From positions 124,001 to 188,000 of the forward strand of contig CAVYJK010000031.1 in assembly GCA_963768765.1 (NCBI GenBank): 64,000 nucleotides of DNA, written 5' to 3'. Position 1 is the first letter of the stretch. Each line of letters opens with the position of its first letter. Both the position numbers and the translations under genes were made by a program. Below, piece after piece: positions 43,593-51,896 of this stretch. The notes beneath the pieces were generated by a model. It was not told the origin of the DNA. It made no database searches and saw nothing but the letters and a program-made list of their open reading frames with translations. Source of the stretch: DASWLF01 sp963768765. Its GTDB lineage: Bacteria; Desulfobacterota; Desulfobaccia; Desulfobaccales; 0-14-0-80-60-11.

Positions 43593-45017
43593 TCAAACTT
43601 CCTGGAGCAGGGCCTGGCCCGCCTGCAGCAGGCGCTCCAGGGCTGAAGGAGAGGAGGCCTCCAGGTAGAAGCGCACCACCGGCTCGGTGCCGGAGGGCCG
43701 GAAACAGACCCAACTGCCGTCCTCCAGAATGAACTTGTGGCCGTCCAGGGTGACGTGCTGGGCCACTTTAAGGCCGGCAAAGCTCGTCAGCGGCTTTCCC
43801 AGGCGCTGCATCAGCCTTTCTTTGGCGTCCGGCGGCAAGGAGAGGTTCACCCGGCGGTTGTAAACCGGCCCCACCCGGGAAAAGAGATCCTGCAGGAGCT
43901 GGGGAATGCCCTTGCCTTTTCGGGCCACCATTTCCGCCACCAGGAGGCACGCCAGGATGCCGTCTTTCTCCGGCAGATGATGCTTCATGGAGAAGCCTTC
44001 GCTCTCCTCCCCCACCATCACCACCTGGTCTTTGAGGATATACTCTCCCAGGTACTTGAAACCCACCTTGGTCTGGTACACGGGCCGGCCGTAGAAGGCC
44101 GCCACCCGGTCGATGAGATGGGTGGTGGCCACGCTGCGGGCCACGCCGCCTTCCCAGCCCCTGCTTTCGATGAGGTAGTCGAAGAGCAGGGCCAGGATCA
44201 TGTTGGCTTCATGGTACTCGCCGGCCGCGTCCATAATCCCGAAGCGGTCGGCGTCGGCGTCCGCGGCCAGCCCCAGTTGGGCCCCGACGGCGGGGATGCG
44301 GGCCGAGAGCTCCCCCAGGAACTCCGCCGAGGGCTCCGGCCGGTGCCCCCCGAATAACACGTCCCGGTAGCCGTGGATGACCTCCACCTCCACGCCCGCG
44401 TCTTTGAGAAAATCATCCAGATAGCCCAGGCTGGTGCCGTAGAGCACGTCCACCACCACCTTAAGGCCGGCGCCGCGCAAAACCTCGGTGTCCAGCAGGT
44501 CCCGCAGGTGCTTGAAGTAGCTCTCCCGGGGGTCGATGTCGGTGACCAGCCCCTGGGACCGGGCCTGGTCCAGAGGCAGGGTGCTGATTTTCCGGGGATC
44601 GAGGCCCCGGATCAGGGTCTCGATGGCGCCGGTGACCGGGGTGGGCGCCGGCCCCCCGGAGGCCGGGGAGAACTTGATGCCGTTATATTCCGGCGGATTG
44701 TGGGAGGCGGTGATGTTGATGCCTCCGGCGCAGCTCCCTTCCCGGATGGCGAAGCTCACCACCGGAGTGGGGCAGTTGCGGGTGGTGCAGTAGCAGTGGA
44801 TGTGGTTGCCGGCCATCACTTCCGCCGCGGCGGCGGCGAAGGCCTCGGACCGGAAGCGGGTGTCGTAGCCGATGACCACCCCCCGGGAAGCGAGGCCTTC
44901 GTTTTTGAGATAATCGGCGATGGCCTGGCAAACCAACCGGGCGTTGGCGAAGGTGAAATCATCGGCCAGCACCCCCCGCCAGCCGGAAGTGCCGAATTTG
45001 ATGTCCGTCATAGGCAT
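43593..45017 (-). CDS. Phosphoglucomutase/phosphomannomutase family protein
   Basis: An alpha-D-phosphohexomutase of 474 residues. FGTSGWRGVLADDFT is the family start, the phosphoserine is in ITASHNPPEYNGIK near residue 108, the metal loop is DADADRFGI (DADAD instead of the usual DGDAD/DGDGD), and the sugar-phosphate loop is FRPSGTEPVVRFY near the end. Whether glucose or mannose phosphate is preferred cannot be settled from sequence. Upstream gap holds a G-rich repeat. Confidence 0.88.
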   Translation of the reverse strand: MPMTDIKFGTSGWRGVLADDFTFANARLVCQAIADYLKNEGLASRGVVIGYDTRFRSEAFAAAAAEVMAGNHIHCYCTTRNCPTPVVSFAIREGSCAGGINITASHNPPEYNGIKFSPASGGPAPTPVTGAIETLIRGLDPRKISTLPLDQARSQGLVTDIDPRESYFKHLRDLLDTEVLRGAGLKVVVDVLYGTSLGYLDDFLKDAGVEVEVIHGYRDVLFGGHRPEPSAEFLGELSARIPAVGAQLGLAADADADRFGIMDAAGEYHEANMILALLFDYLIESRGWEGGVARSVATTHLIDRVAAFYGRPVYQTKVGFKYLGEYILKDQVVMVGEESEGFSMKHHLPEKDGILACLLVAEMVARKGKGIPQLLQDLFSRVGPVYNRRVNLSLPPDAKERLMQRLGKPLTSFAGLKVAQHVTLDGHKFILEDGSWVCFRPSGTEPVVRFYLEASSPSALERLLQAGQALLQEV

Positions 45018-45032
45018 CTTCCGTTTCTGGGA

Positions 45033-45210
45033 TTATGGGGGGAGGGCCAGGGTTTTTCGCAAGCCGTCCCTGCCCTCCCCCCACGCCCCCCACCCAACCC
45101 GTGTAAGGGAGCCGGGGAAGGCGGGGCCAAAGGGCCCCGCCTTCCCCGGCTGAAAACTTAAGGGATTGGAGTGGGGGAGGGGGGCCTGCCTAGCGCCCTC
45201 CCCCGATAAT
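45033..45210. repeat. G-rich composite palindromic repeat (copy 7) between ahcY and the hexomutase gene
   Basis: GGGGGGAGGGCCAGGG and CCCTGCCCTCCCCCC arms, CCCAACCCGTGTAAG linker, GCCGGGGAAGGCGGGGCC mirrored by GGCCCCGCCTTCCCCGGC, and an additional GGGGGAGGGGGGC hairpin just before the ahcY stop. This is the longest array of the family here. Confidence 0.75.
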
Positions 45211-45211
45211 A

Positions 45212-46468
45212 TTAGGTCCCCAAATCGTAGGATGCCAGATATTTTTCCTGCTCCGGGGTCAGGGTGTCGATTTCCACTTGCATGGCCGCCAACTTCAGCC
45301 GGGCGATCTCCTTATCAATCTCCTCGGGCACCGGGTAGACCTGCTTTTGGAATTCATGGTGATGCTTGGAAATGAACTCCGCAGCCAGGGACTGGTTGGC
45401 AAAGCTCATGTCCATGACGGCCGAGGGGTGGCCTTCGGCCGCGGCCAGGTTGACCAGCCGTCCTTCCGCCAGCAAGTAGAGGCACTTGCCGTTCTTCAAA
45501 GTGTACTCTTCCACGGAGTCGCGGATTTGCCGCTTGCCGGTGCTGAGGCGCTCCAGGGCCGGGATGTCGATTTCCACGTTAAAGTGGCCGGAATTGGACA
45601 GAATGGCGCCATCCTTCATTGCGCGGAAGTGCTCTTCCCGGATGACATTGAGGTCGCCGGTGAGGGTGCAGAAGATGTCGCCGATCTGGGCGGCCTGGGC
45701 CATGGGCAGCACCTCGTAGCCGTCCATCAACGCTTCCAGGGCCCTGAGGGGGTTTACTTCGGTGACCACCACCCGGGCCCCCAGGCCCCGGGCCCGCATG
45801 GCGCAACCCCGGCCGCACCAGCCGTAGCCGGCCGCCACGAAGATGCTGCCGCTCATGAGCCGGTTGGTGGCCCGCAGAATCCCGTCCATGGTGCTCTGGC
45901 CGGTGCCGTAGCGGTTGTCGAAGAGATACTTGGTCAGGGCGTCGTTCACCGCAATCATGGGGTAGCGCAGGACCCCGTCTTTAGCCATGGCCTTGAGGCG
46001 GATGACCCCGGTGGTGGTTTCTTCGGTGCCGCCCAGGATTTCCGGCAGCAGTTCGATGCGTTTGGTATGCACGGTGAAGACCAGGTCGGCGCCGTCGTCC
46101 ATGGTCACCTGGGGCTTAATATCCAGGGCCTGGTGGATGTGGCGGTAGTAAGTGTCGCTGTCCTCCCCTTTGATGGCAAAAGTGGGAATGCCCTCATATT
46201 TCGCCAGATAGGCGGCCACGTCATCCTGGGTGCTAAGCGGGTTGGAGGCGCAGACCTGCACCAGGGCGCCGCCGGCTTTCAAGGTGGCGGCCAGGACCGC
46301 GGTCTCGGTGGTGACGTGCAGACACGCGGCCAGGCGCAGCCCCTTCAGGGGTTGTTGCCGCTCGAAGCGCTCCCGAATGGCATTCAGTACCGGCATGTCC
46401 CGGCGGGCCCACTCCACCCTTAGAGCGCCTTTATCGGCCAGATTGATATCCTTCACATCATAATTCAT
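45212..46468 (-). CDS. ahcY: Adenosylhomocysteinase
   Basis: Hydrolyses S-adenosylhomocysteine to adenosine and homocysteine with bound NAD. CLHVTTETAVL near residue 50, the NAD loop VAAGYGWCGRGCA near residue 206, and the C-terminal QEKYLASYDLGT are characteristic. At 418 residues it lacks the long insertion of some AhcY proteins, as is common in bacteria. It lies 13 bases after metK in the panC-panD-metK-ahcY unit, completing the SAM use cycle. Confidence 0.95.
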   Translation of the reverse strand: MNYDVKDINLADKGALRVEWARRDMPVLNAIRERFERQQPLKGLRLAACLHVTTETAVLAATLKAGGALVQVCASNPLSTQDDVAAYLAKYEGIPTFAIKGEDSDTYYRHIHQALDIKPQVTMDDGADLVFTVHTKRIELLPEILGGTEETTTGVIRLKAMAKDGVLRYPMIAVNDALTKYLFDNRYGTGQSTMDGILRATNRLMSGSIFVAAGYGWCGRGCAMRARGLGARVVVTEVNPLRALEALMDGYEVLPMAQAAQIGDIFCTLTGDLNVIREEHFRAMKDGAILSNSGHFNVEIDIPALERLSTGKRQIRDSVEEYTLKNGKCLYLLAEGRLVNLAAAEGHPSAVMDMSFANQSLAAEFISKHHHEFQKQVYPVPEEIDKEIARLKLAAMQVEIDTLTPEQEKYLASYDLGT

Positions 46469-46481
46469 GAGTTCCTCATTT

Positions 46482-47681
46482 CTATTGGGGAGTGCAGGCG
46501 CACTTCAGGACCGGCCCCTTCAAGCCGGCCTTTTCCCGCAGGATTTCGGCTTTATTGAGGTATTCCCAGGTGAAGTCCGGGTCGGTGCGGCCGAAATGGC
46601 CGTAGGCCGCGGTCTTCTTGAAGATGGGCCTTTGTAAGTCCAGGTACTGGATCATGCCCGCGGGCTTGAAACCGAAGGTATCCTTGATGATGTCCAGGAG
46701 TTTCCCTTCGGGGATAACCGCGGTGTCGTAGGTGTAGACCATAATGGAGAGTGGATCCGGCAAGCCGATGGAGTAGGCCACCTGCACCTCGCAGCGGTGG
46801 GCCAGGCCCGCGGCCACCACGTTCTTGGCCACATGGCGCAGCATGTAGGAGGTGGTGCGGTCCACCTTGGTGGGGTCCTTGCCGGAGAAGGCGCCGCCGC
46901 CGTGATAGCCGCGGCCGCCGTAAGTGTCCACGATGATCTTGCGCCCGGTCATGCCGCAGTCGGCCAGGGGGCCGCCCACCACGAAGCGGCCGGTGGTGTT
47001 CACCAGATAGCGAGTGTCCACCAGCAGATTCACCGGGATGGTCTTTTTGATCACTTCCTCGACGATGGCCTCTTTTAAATCCTCGTATTTGACCTCGGGG
47101 TTGTGCTGGGCCGCGATGACCACGGTATGCACGCTTTTGGGCATGCCGTTTTCGTAACGCACCGTCACCTGGGTCTTGCCGTCGGGGCGCAGGAAGGGCA
47201 GGGTGCCGTCCTTTCTGACCTTGGCCAGGCGCTCCGCCAACCGGTGGGCATACCAGATGGGCATGGGCATCAGGTTTTCCGTAGAAGTGGAGGCATAGCC
47301 GAACATCAACCCCTGGTCCCCGGCCCCCTGCTCCGGAGTCAAGCCCCGGCCTTCCACCCCCAAGGCGATATCCGGAGACTGCCGGTCCACCGAGGTCAGG
47401 ACGGCGCAGGTCTCCCAATCGAAGCCCATGGATGAGTCGCAATAACCGATCTCTTTGATGGTCTGGCGGACGATGTCCGGGTAATCGATGCGGGCAGTGG
47501 TGGTGATCTCCCCGGCGATCATGGCCATCCCGGTGGTTACCAGGGTTTCGCAGGCCACCCGGGCGTATTTGTCTTGCGTTAAGATGGCATCCAAAATAGC
47601 GTCGGAGATCTGGTCCGCCACCTTATCCGGATGCCCCTCGGTCACGGATTCCGAGGTGAAAAGAAAATTGGCTTTAGCCAT
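46482..47681 (-). CDS. metK: S-adenosylmethionine synthetase
   Basis: Makes SAM from methionine and ATP. FTSESVTEGHPDKVADQISDA at the start, GAGDQGLMFGYA near residue 120, and GGGAFSGKDPTKVDRT near residue 262 (P-loop and catalytic residues) are all present. It has 399 residues. Its start overlaps the panD 3' end by eight bases. No SAM riboswitch is visible directly upstream, so expression probably follows panC-panD. Confidence 0.96.
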   Translation of the reverse strand: MAKANFLFTSESVTEGHPDKVADQISDAILDAILTQDKYARVACETLVTTGMAMIAGEITTTARIDYPDIVRQTIKEIGYCDSSMGFDWETCAVLTSVDRQSPDIALGVEGRGLTPEQGAGDQGLMFGYASTSTENLMPMPIWYAHRLAERLAKVRKDGTLPFLRPDGKTQVTVRYENGMPKSVHTVVIAAQHNPEVKYEDLKEAIVEEVIKKTIPVNLLVDTRYLVNTTGRFVVGGPLADCGMTGRKIIVDTYGGRGYHGGGAFSGKDPTKVDRTTSYMLRHVAKNVVAAGLAHRCEVQVAYSIGLPDPLSIMVYTYDTAVIPEGKLLDIIKDTFGFKPAGMIQYLDLQRPIFKKTAAYGHFGRTDPDFTWEYLNKAEILREKAGLKGPVLKCACTPQ

Positions 47682-48144
47682 CCTGAGAGGACTCCTTTAC
47701 AAAAGGTTCTTTTGGCGCGGGGTGCCCCCGCGCCAAAACAATGTATTTTAACTGGATAGGGAGAAAATAGCCAGGGGTTTTTCGCGCTGAGGAGGTATCT
47801 TTCAGGCGGTTGTGCCGGTCCACCAGGATCACCTTGGGATGGTGGTCCCTCAATTCCGCCGCCTCGTAAGTGGCGTAGGTGGTGATAATGATGAGGTCGC
47901 CCGGCGCCCCTTTGCGGGCCGCGGCGCCGTTCAGACAGATGACCCCGGAGCCGGCCTCGCCCTCGATGGCGTAGGTTTCGAAGCGCTCGCCGTTGGAGAT
48001 GTTGTAGACGTGCACCATTTCGTAAGGCAGGATGTCCGCCGCCTGCATCAACTCCGCCGCGATGGTGAGAGACCCTTCATAATTCAGGTCGGCCTGGGTG
48101 ACGGTGGCTCGGTGGATTTTGGATTTCATCATTACACGCAGCAT
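47674..48144 (-). CDS. panD: Aspartate 1-decarboxylase
   Basis: A pyruvoyl enzyme making beta-alanine for pantothenate. The self-cleavage site is Gly-Ser in NYEGSLTI near residue 25, with MVHVYNISNGERFETY and NGAAARKG following. The usual PanD ends near KVILVDRHNRLKD; here about 30 more residues follow and run into the metK start. A 12-base hairpin (GGCGCGGGG/CCCCGCGCC) is encoded in that tail. The extension may be real or reflect a missed stop. Start overlaps panC by 13 bases. Confidence 0.9.
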   Translation of the reverse strand: MLRVMMKSKIHRATVTQADLNYEGSLTIAAELMQAADILPYEMVHVYNISNGERFETYAIEGEAGSGVICLNGAAARKGAPGDLIIITTYATYEAAELRDHHPKVILVDRHNRLKDTSSARKTPGYFLPIQLKYIVLARGHPAPKEPFVKESSQDG

Positions 48145-48995
48145 AACCTACTCTCCGATAACAAGGTATTGTCAATGAGTCGGGTCTGGCCCACCCACAC
48201 CGCTAAGAGCAGCCTGGCCTCCCCCTGGATGGCGTCCACCTCCTGGAGGGTCTCCGGGTGCACCAGGGCCAGGTAATCGATGCGGGTGTGGGGAGTCGAG
48301 CCGATGATCTGGCGCACCGCCTCCAGGATGCTCTCCCGGCTCTTGGCCCCCGAGAGCACCAGTTGCCGAGCCGCCACCAGGCTCCGATAGAGGCACCGGG
48401 CCGCCGCCCTCTCCTCCGAGGAGAGATAAGTGTTCCGGGAACTCATGGCCAACCCGTCGGGCTCCCGGACGATGGGCCGGCCCACGATCTCGACGGATAA
48501 ATTCAGGTCCGCGGTCATCCTTTTTACCACCGCCAGCTGCTGGAAGTCCTTCTCCCCGAAGACGGCCACCTCAGGCCGGACCTGGTTGAAGAGCTTCAGC
48601 ACCACGGTGGCCACGCCCCGGAAGTGTCCCGGCCGGGAGGCCCCGCACCAGCCCCGGGAAAGCTCCTCCACCGTCACAAAGGTCTGGTAGCCCGGCGGGT
48701 ACATCTGCTCAAATGCGGGGGTGTACAGGATATCCACCCCCACCTTACGTGCCATCTCGGCGTCCCGCTCCAGGTCCCGGGGATAGCGGCCGTAGTCTTC
48801 GCCGGGGCCGAACTGGGTGGGATTGACGAACAGGCTCACCACCAGGCGGCCGCCCACCGTGCGCCCATACTCCATGAGGCTGAGGTGCCCCGGGTGGAAG
48901 TAGCCCATGGTGGGCACCAACACAATCTTCAGACCCTGGGCCCGAAAGGCGCCGGCCCGGGCCTTAACTTCCTGGGGGTCGCTGATAATCTCCAT
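48132..48995 (-). CDS. panC: Pantothenate synthetase
   Basis: Joins pantoate and beta-alanine using ATP. VPTMGYFHPGHLSLMEYGR carries the HIGH-like motif, FVNPTQFGPGEDYGRYPRD and VFGEKDFQQL follow, and MSSRNTYLSSEER is the KMSKS-type loop. Start at the ATG directly after a T7 run (48995); a TTG 11 codons upstream is less likely because it falls inside a terminator-like hairpin. First gene of panC-panD-metK-ahcY. Confidence 0.93.
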   Translation of the reverse strand: MEIISDPQEVKARAGAFRAQGLKIVLVPTMGYFHPGHLSLMEYGRTVGGRLVVSLFVNPTQFGPGEDYGRYPRDLERDAEMARKVGVDILYTPAFEQMYPPGYQTFVTVEELSRGWCGASRPGHFRGVATVVLKLFNQVRPEVAVFGEKDFQQLAVVKRMTADLNLSVEIVGRPIVREPDGLAMSSRNTYLSSEERAAARCLYRSLVAARQLVLSGAKSRESILEAVRQIIGSTPHTRIDYLALVHPETLQEVDAIQGEARLLLAVWVGQTRLIDNTLLSESRLCCV

Positions 48996-49023
48996 AAAAA
49001 AACCCCAGACCGATTCTCTGGGG
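48996..49023 (-). terminator. Terminator-like hairpin abutting the panC start
   Basis: A 7-base stem (CCCCAGA and TCTGGGG, 7-base loop) is followed by seven T residues and then directly by the panC ATG. The 3' arm TCTGGGG is also the only Shine-Dalgarno-like sequence, so folding would both end transcription and hide the ribosome site. Confidence 0.62.
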
Positions 49024-49085
49024 ATCAAGACGCCTCCCGCCGAGTCTCAGTCCGCCATCAGGCGGATCCAAGCTCTGGGTTACAT
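48996..49085 (-). promoter_or_regulatory. Structured leader of panC (candidate pan-motif region)
   Basis: The minus-strand leader contains a GGATC/GATCC-closed structure with an inner CGCCT/AGGCG pairing and CGCCTGATGGCG hairpin, immediately followed by the terminator-like hairpin before panC. A CCCAGAG near 49079-49073 repeats the 5' arm of the terminator and could pair with its 3' arm as an antiterminator. The pan RNA motif is known upstream of pan genes in Deltaproteobacteria and Firmicutes; match to its consensus could not be tested. Confidence 0.5.
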
Positions 49086-49173
49086 ATCTAATTTTTTTTA
49101 GCATTTTTACCGATTATTTGTCAAGCTAAACCAAGAATTCCTTTTGGTGAGCGTTTGGATGTAAAAATAATTC

Positions 49174-49204
49174 TTGACAATTCTACTGAAAGTTCAGTAG
49201 AATT
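49174..49204 (+). promoter_or_regulatory. Controller promoter with perfect operator palindrome
   Basis: TTGACA (49174-49179) and TAGAAT (49198-49203) are 18 bases apart. A perfect inverted repeat with 12-base arms (AATTCTACTGAA and its complement, 2-base centre AG; 49179-49204) spans the -10 and spacer. This is the layout of a C-box autoregulated promoter. The -10 ends six bases before the ATG of the controller gene, so the mRNA is probably leaderless, as known for several C genes. Confidence 0.72.
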
Positions 49205-49209
49205 TTCAT

Positions 49210-49437
49210 ATGGTCAACCTCCCACAACGATTAAAACAAATTAGAAAGAAAAGAGGTTGGAGCCAAGAAGATCTTGCCAGAAATTTAGGGGTCTCATTAA
49301 ATACTGTTCAGCGATGGGAAATGGGCAGAAACAGGCCATCAAGGTTGGCAATTGAAAAAATTTATATTTTCTTAAAAGAAGTTACAGAAACAGGTCAGTT
49401 GAAGTTGTTTGAGGAGAATTCTGACATAAAACATTAA
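49210..49437 (+). CDS. XRE-family controller (C) protein
   Basis: A 75-residue dimeric helix-turn-helix regulator (RLKQIRKKRGWSQEDLARNLGVSLNTVQRWEMGRNRP). Size and fold match restriction-modification controller proteins. It is preceded by the palindromic operator-promoter and followed by a DNA methyltransferase, so it probably times expression of the RM genes on entry to a new host. A/T-rich codons differ from the flanking chromosome. Confidence 0.8.
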   Translation: MVNLPQRLKQIRKKRGWSQEDLARNLGVSLNTVQRWEMGRNRPSRLAIEKIYIFLKEVTETGQLKLFEENSDIKH

Positions 49438-49470
49438 AGGGAATCAATCTATTTCCGGGAGTTCGAATGG

Positions 49471-51162
49471 ATGAATAGAAAAAATCTATTACAAGATGAT
49501 AGAAACCTCCAGGACAAATTGCGAGGAGGATATTATACTTCACCCCTAATTGCTAAGTGGCTCAGCAATTGGGCTATTAGGTCATCAAATGACCGGATTT
49601 TGGAACCAAGTTGTGGAGATGGTGTTTTTATCGAAACTGCATTAAATCAATTACTGAGCCTAGGGACTTCAAAGGATCATATAACAAAACAATTAATAGG
49701 AGTCGAAATAATATCAACCGAAGCGGAAAAAACAATGACAAAGCTAAAACAATTTATTGAAACAAATGGAAATAATCCTATATATAATGAAGATTTTTTC
49801 TCATGGCTTAGTTTCAATTTGAACAGACGTTTTGACTGCATCTTGGGTAACCCGCCGTTCATCAGATATCAAAATTTTCCTGAGCCATCTCGTTCTGCTG
49901 CAATGTATTTTTTAAAGAAAATAGGCTTTCGGCCAAACAAATTAACTAACATCTGGGTTCCATTTGTAGCGGGTTCGACAGTTTGTCTATCTTCTGGTGG
50001 TCGTTTGGCAATGGTTCTCCCAGCAGAATTACTCCAAGTTTCATATGCATCGCAACTTAGAAATTTTCTAGTCGATAGATTCGAGCGAATCGATATATTA
50101 ACATGTAATGATTTAATTTTTGAACGCGCTGAACAAGAAATCATCTTATTTTTGGCCGATGGTTACCGAGAATTAAATAGCTCTCGGAAATGCCGTATCA
50201 ACCTAACTGAAGTTCCCAAGATAGATGAACTTTTTCCAAAAATTCTTTTCCACCATGCTGGGGATGAAGAGAAGGAAGAAGAGAAGTTTGTTAATCATGA
50301 AAGTGAGAAATGGCTTAAGTATTTCCTTACTTCTAATGAAATTTCATTTATGCGAAAATTGAGAGATTCGCCGGACATTGTGAATTTGAATTACCATGCT
50401 ACGATTGATGTTGGTGTTGTAACAGGAAGAAATGAATATTTTGTTTTATCGAAAGATGAAATAGACAATTATTCGCTAAATGATTTTGTTATTCCGGTAA
50501 TTGGACGGTCTTCTCAGCTAAAAGGAGCAATGATTAAAAAAAGGGAATGGGAGAATCTATCAGAAAGTGGTCAAAGAGTTTTTTTATTTTACATTGATCA
50601 GAATAACAATGGACCTCTGCCAAATGAAGTAAAAAAATATATCGCCTTGGGCGAAGAAAATAAATTCCATATGGGGTATAAATGCTCTATTAGGAATCCG
50701 TGGTATAAAGTTCCCTCAGTGTGGATACCGGATTGTTTTCTTTTTCGTCAAATATATGATTTCCCACGTATTATATTAAATATTGCTGGGGCAGTATCAA
50801 CAGATACAATTCATAGAATGAGATGCAAGGCTAATAAGACAAAATTAATTCCTTGTCTATATACCCATCTTACAGCAGCATCAGCTGAAATTGAGGGACG
50901 CAGTTATGGTGGAGGGGTTCTTGAATTGGAACCTACGGAAGCTGAAAGGCTCCTTGTTCCTAAACAGATAGTAGAAGGACTAGCGATTCAAGAAATCGAC
51001 CATCTCATCCGTACGGGAAAAATTGGAGATTTGCTGGAAGAGAATGACAAGCGGGTTCTGGTTGATGGTTTGGGTCTTTCGAAAAAAGATTGTAGCATGT
51101 TAAAGGGAATATGGGTAAAAATGCGGGACAGAAGATTATCGCGTAGTCGCAGGAGAAAATAA
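49471..51162 (+). CDS. Type II DNA adenine methyltransferase
   Basis: A 563-residue N6-adenine methyltransferase of the gamma-like order: GGYYTSPLIAKWL (motif X region), EPSCGDGVF at about 45-53 (SAM-binding motif I) and NPPF at 127-130 (catalytic motif IV), then a large target-recognition part. It resembles M.TaqI/Eco57I-type enzymes. It protects the host DNA from the partner endonuclease encoded tail-to-tail six bases away. Target sequence cannot be predicted. Strongly A/T-rich, consistent with recent transfer. Confidence 0.86.
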   Translation: MNRKNLLQDDRNLQDKLRGGYYTSPLIAKWLSNWAIRSSNDRILEPSCGDGVFIETALNQLLSLGTSKDHITKQLIGVEIISTEAEKTMTKLKQFIETNGNNPIYNEDFFSWLSFNLNRRFDCILGNPPFIRYQNFPEPSRSAAMYFLKKIGFRPNKLTNIWVPFVAGSTVCLSSGGRLAMVLPAELLQVSYASQLRNFLVDRFERIDILTCNDLIFERAEQEIILFLADGYRELNSSRKCRINLTEVPKIDELFPKILFHHAGDEEKEEEKFVNHESEKWLKYFLTSNEISFMRKLRDSPDIVNLNYHATIDVGVVTGRNEYFVLSKDEIDNYSLNDFVIPVIGRSSQLKGAMIKKREWENLSESGQRVFLFYIDQNNNGPLPNEVKKYIALGEENKFHMGYKCSIRNPWYKVPSVWIPDCFLFRQIYDFPRIILNIAGAVSTDTIHRMRCKANKTKLIPCLYTHLTAASAEIEGRSYGGGVLELEPTEAERLLVPKQIVEGLAIQEIDHLIRTGKIGDLLEENDKRVLVDGLGLSKKDCSMLKGIWVKMRDRRLSRSRRRK

Positions 51163-51168
51163 TAATTG

Positions 51169-51870
51169 CTATTTTGCGTGAGGTGGCAACCCCTTATATC
51201 TATCTACATAAGATTTCTGAATTTGGTCTGACAAGGATTCCAATCGTAAACATGATCCCTGATCAGGCCAACTTGGATCAATTATTCCAGTTTCTGGGTC
51301 CCAGATTACTAAAGAAATAGCTTCCGCTTTATGGGGTGCGTCTATAGGAGAAGACCTTTGAGACATTCTCTCCAAAGTTTCAGCGAGTGCCTCTTTTTGG
51401 GGGCTGGATAAGCATGGTTTTGGAATTGCAACTAAGAAAGCAACAATAGCGTAAGGAAATCTAATATGAACAGTTGTTGCCTCGGTTCCTAAATCATTTA
51501 TCATATTCTGCCAATTTTTCTTTACACTATCCGTGTCGTTTATGGTTTTACTATCAAAAGCAAATCTTACTCCGTCTGGGCGATAACCAACATCAAAATT
51601 TTGGGGTCGCACACCTCCTACTATCCTACAATCGCCTACCTCAACACAATCAGGTTTTTGGGGGATCAAGTCATTTCCACCAGGCTTTACTATTGGAATT
51701 CTCCCTAGTAGTGTTGCTAAAGCATTACCAACTTTTGTGTCAAATATTTTACCAAATTGCATTGATTGAGCTTTATTGAAATTACCACCATTGGTAATCC
51801 AGGATTCTGCAAAAGGTCGGAAATCATCTGGACTTATGATAATCGGTGGCATTGTTTCTAATTTTGTCAT
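51169..51870 (-). CDS. Putative type II restriction endonuclease
   Basis: A 233-residue A/T-rich gene convergent with the methyltransferase. FDVGYRPDGVRFAFDSK at about residues 92-108 fits a PD...(D/E)xK nuclease core with PD at 98-99 and DSK at 106-108. I do not recognise the specificity family; the call rests on that motif and the C-M-R arrangement. The gene starts 27 bases after the purM stop on the same strand, with AAGGGGGT as ribosome site, so it may be transcribed from the purM promoter or its own. Confidence 0.7.
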   Translation of the reverse strand: MTKLETMPPIIISPDDFRPFAESWITNGGNFNKAQSMQFGKIFDTKVGNALATLLGRIPIVKPGGNDLIPQKPDCVEVGDCRIVGGVRPQNFDVGYRPDGVRFAFDSKTINDTDSVKKNWQNMINDLGTEATTVHIRFPYAIVAFLVAIPKPCLSSPQKEALAETLERMSQRSSPIDAPHKAEAISLVIWDPETGIIDPSWPDQGSCLRLESLSDQIQKSYVDRYKGLPPHAK

Positions 51871-51896
51871 TATGACCCCCTTTCAAAAAAAAATAT

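Noticed and set aside
47682..47760. SAM riboswitch upstream of metK/ahcY
   Set aside because: The sequence is the panD 3' end; only a simple hairpin is present, with no SAM-riboswitch core visible.
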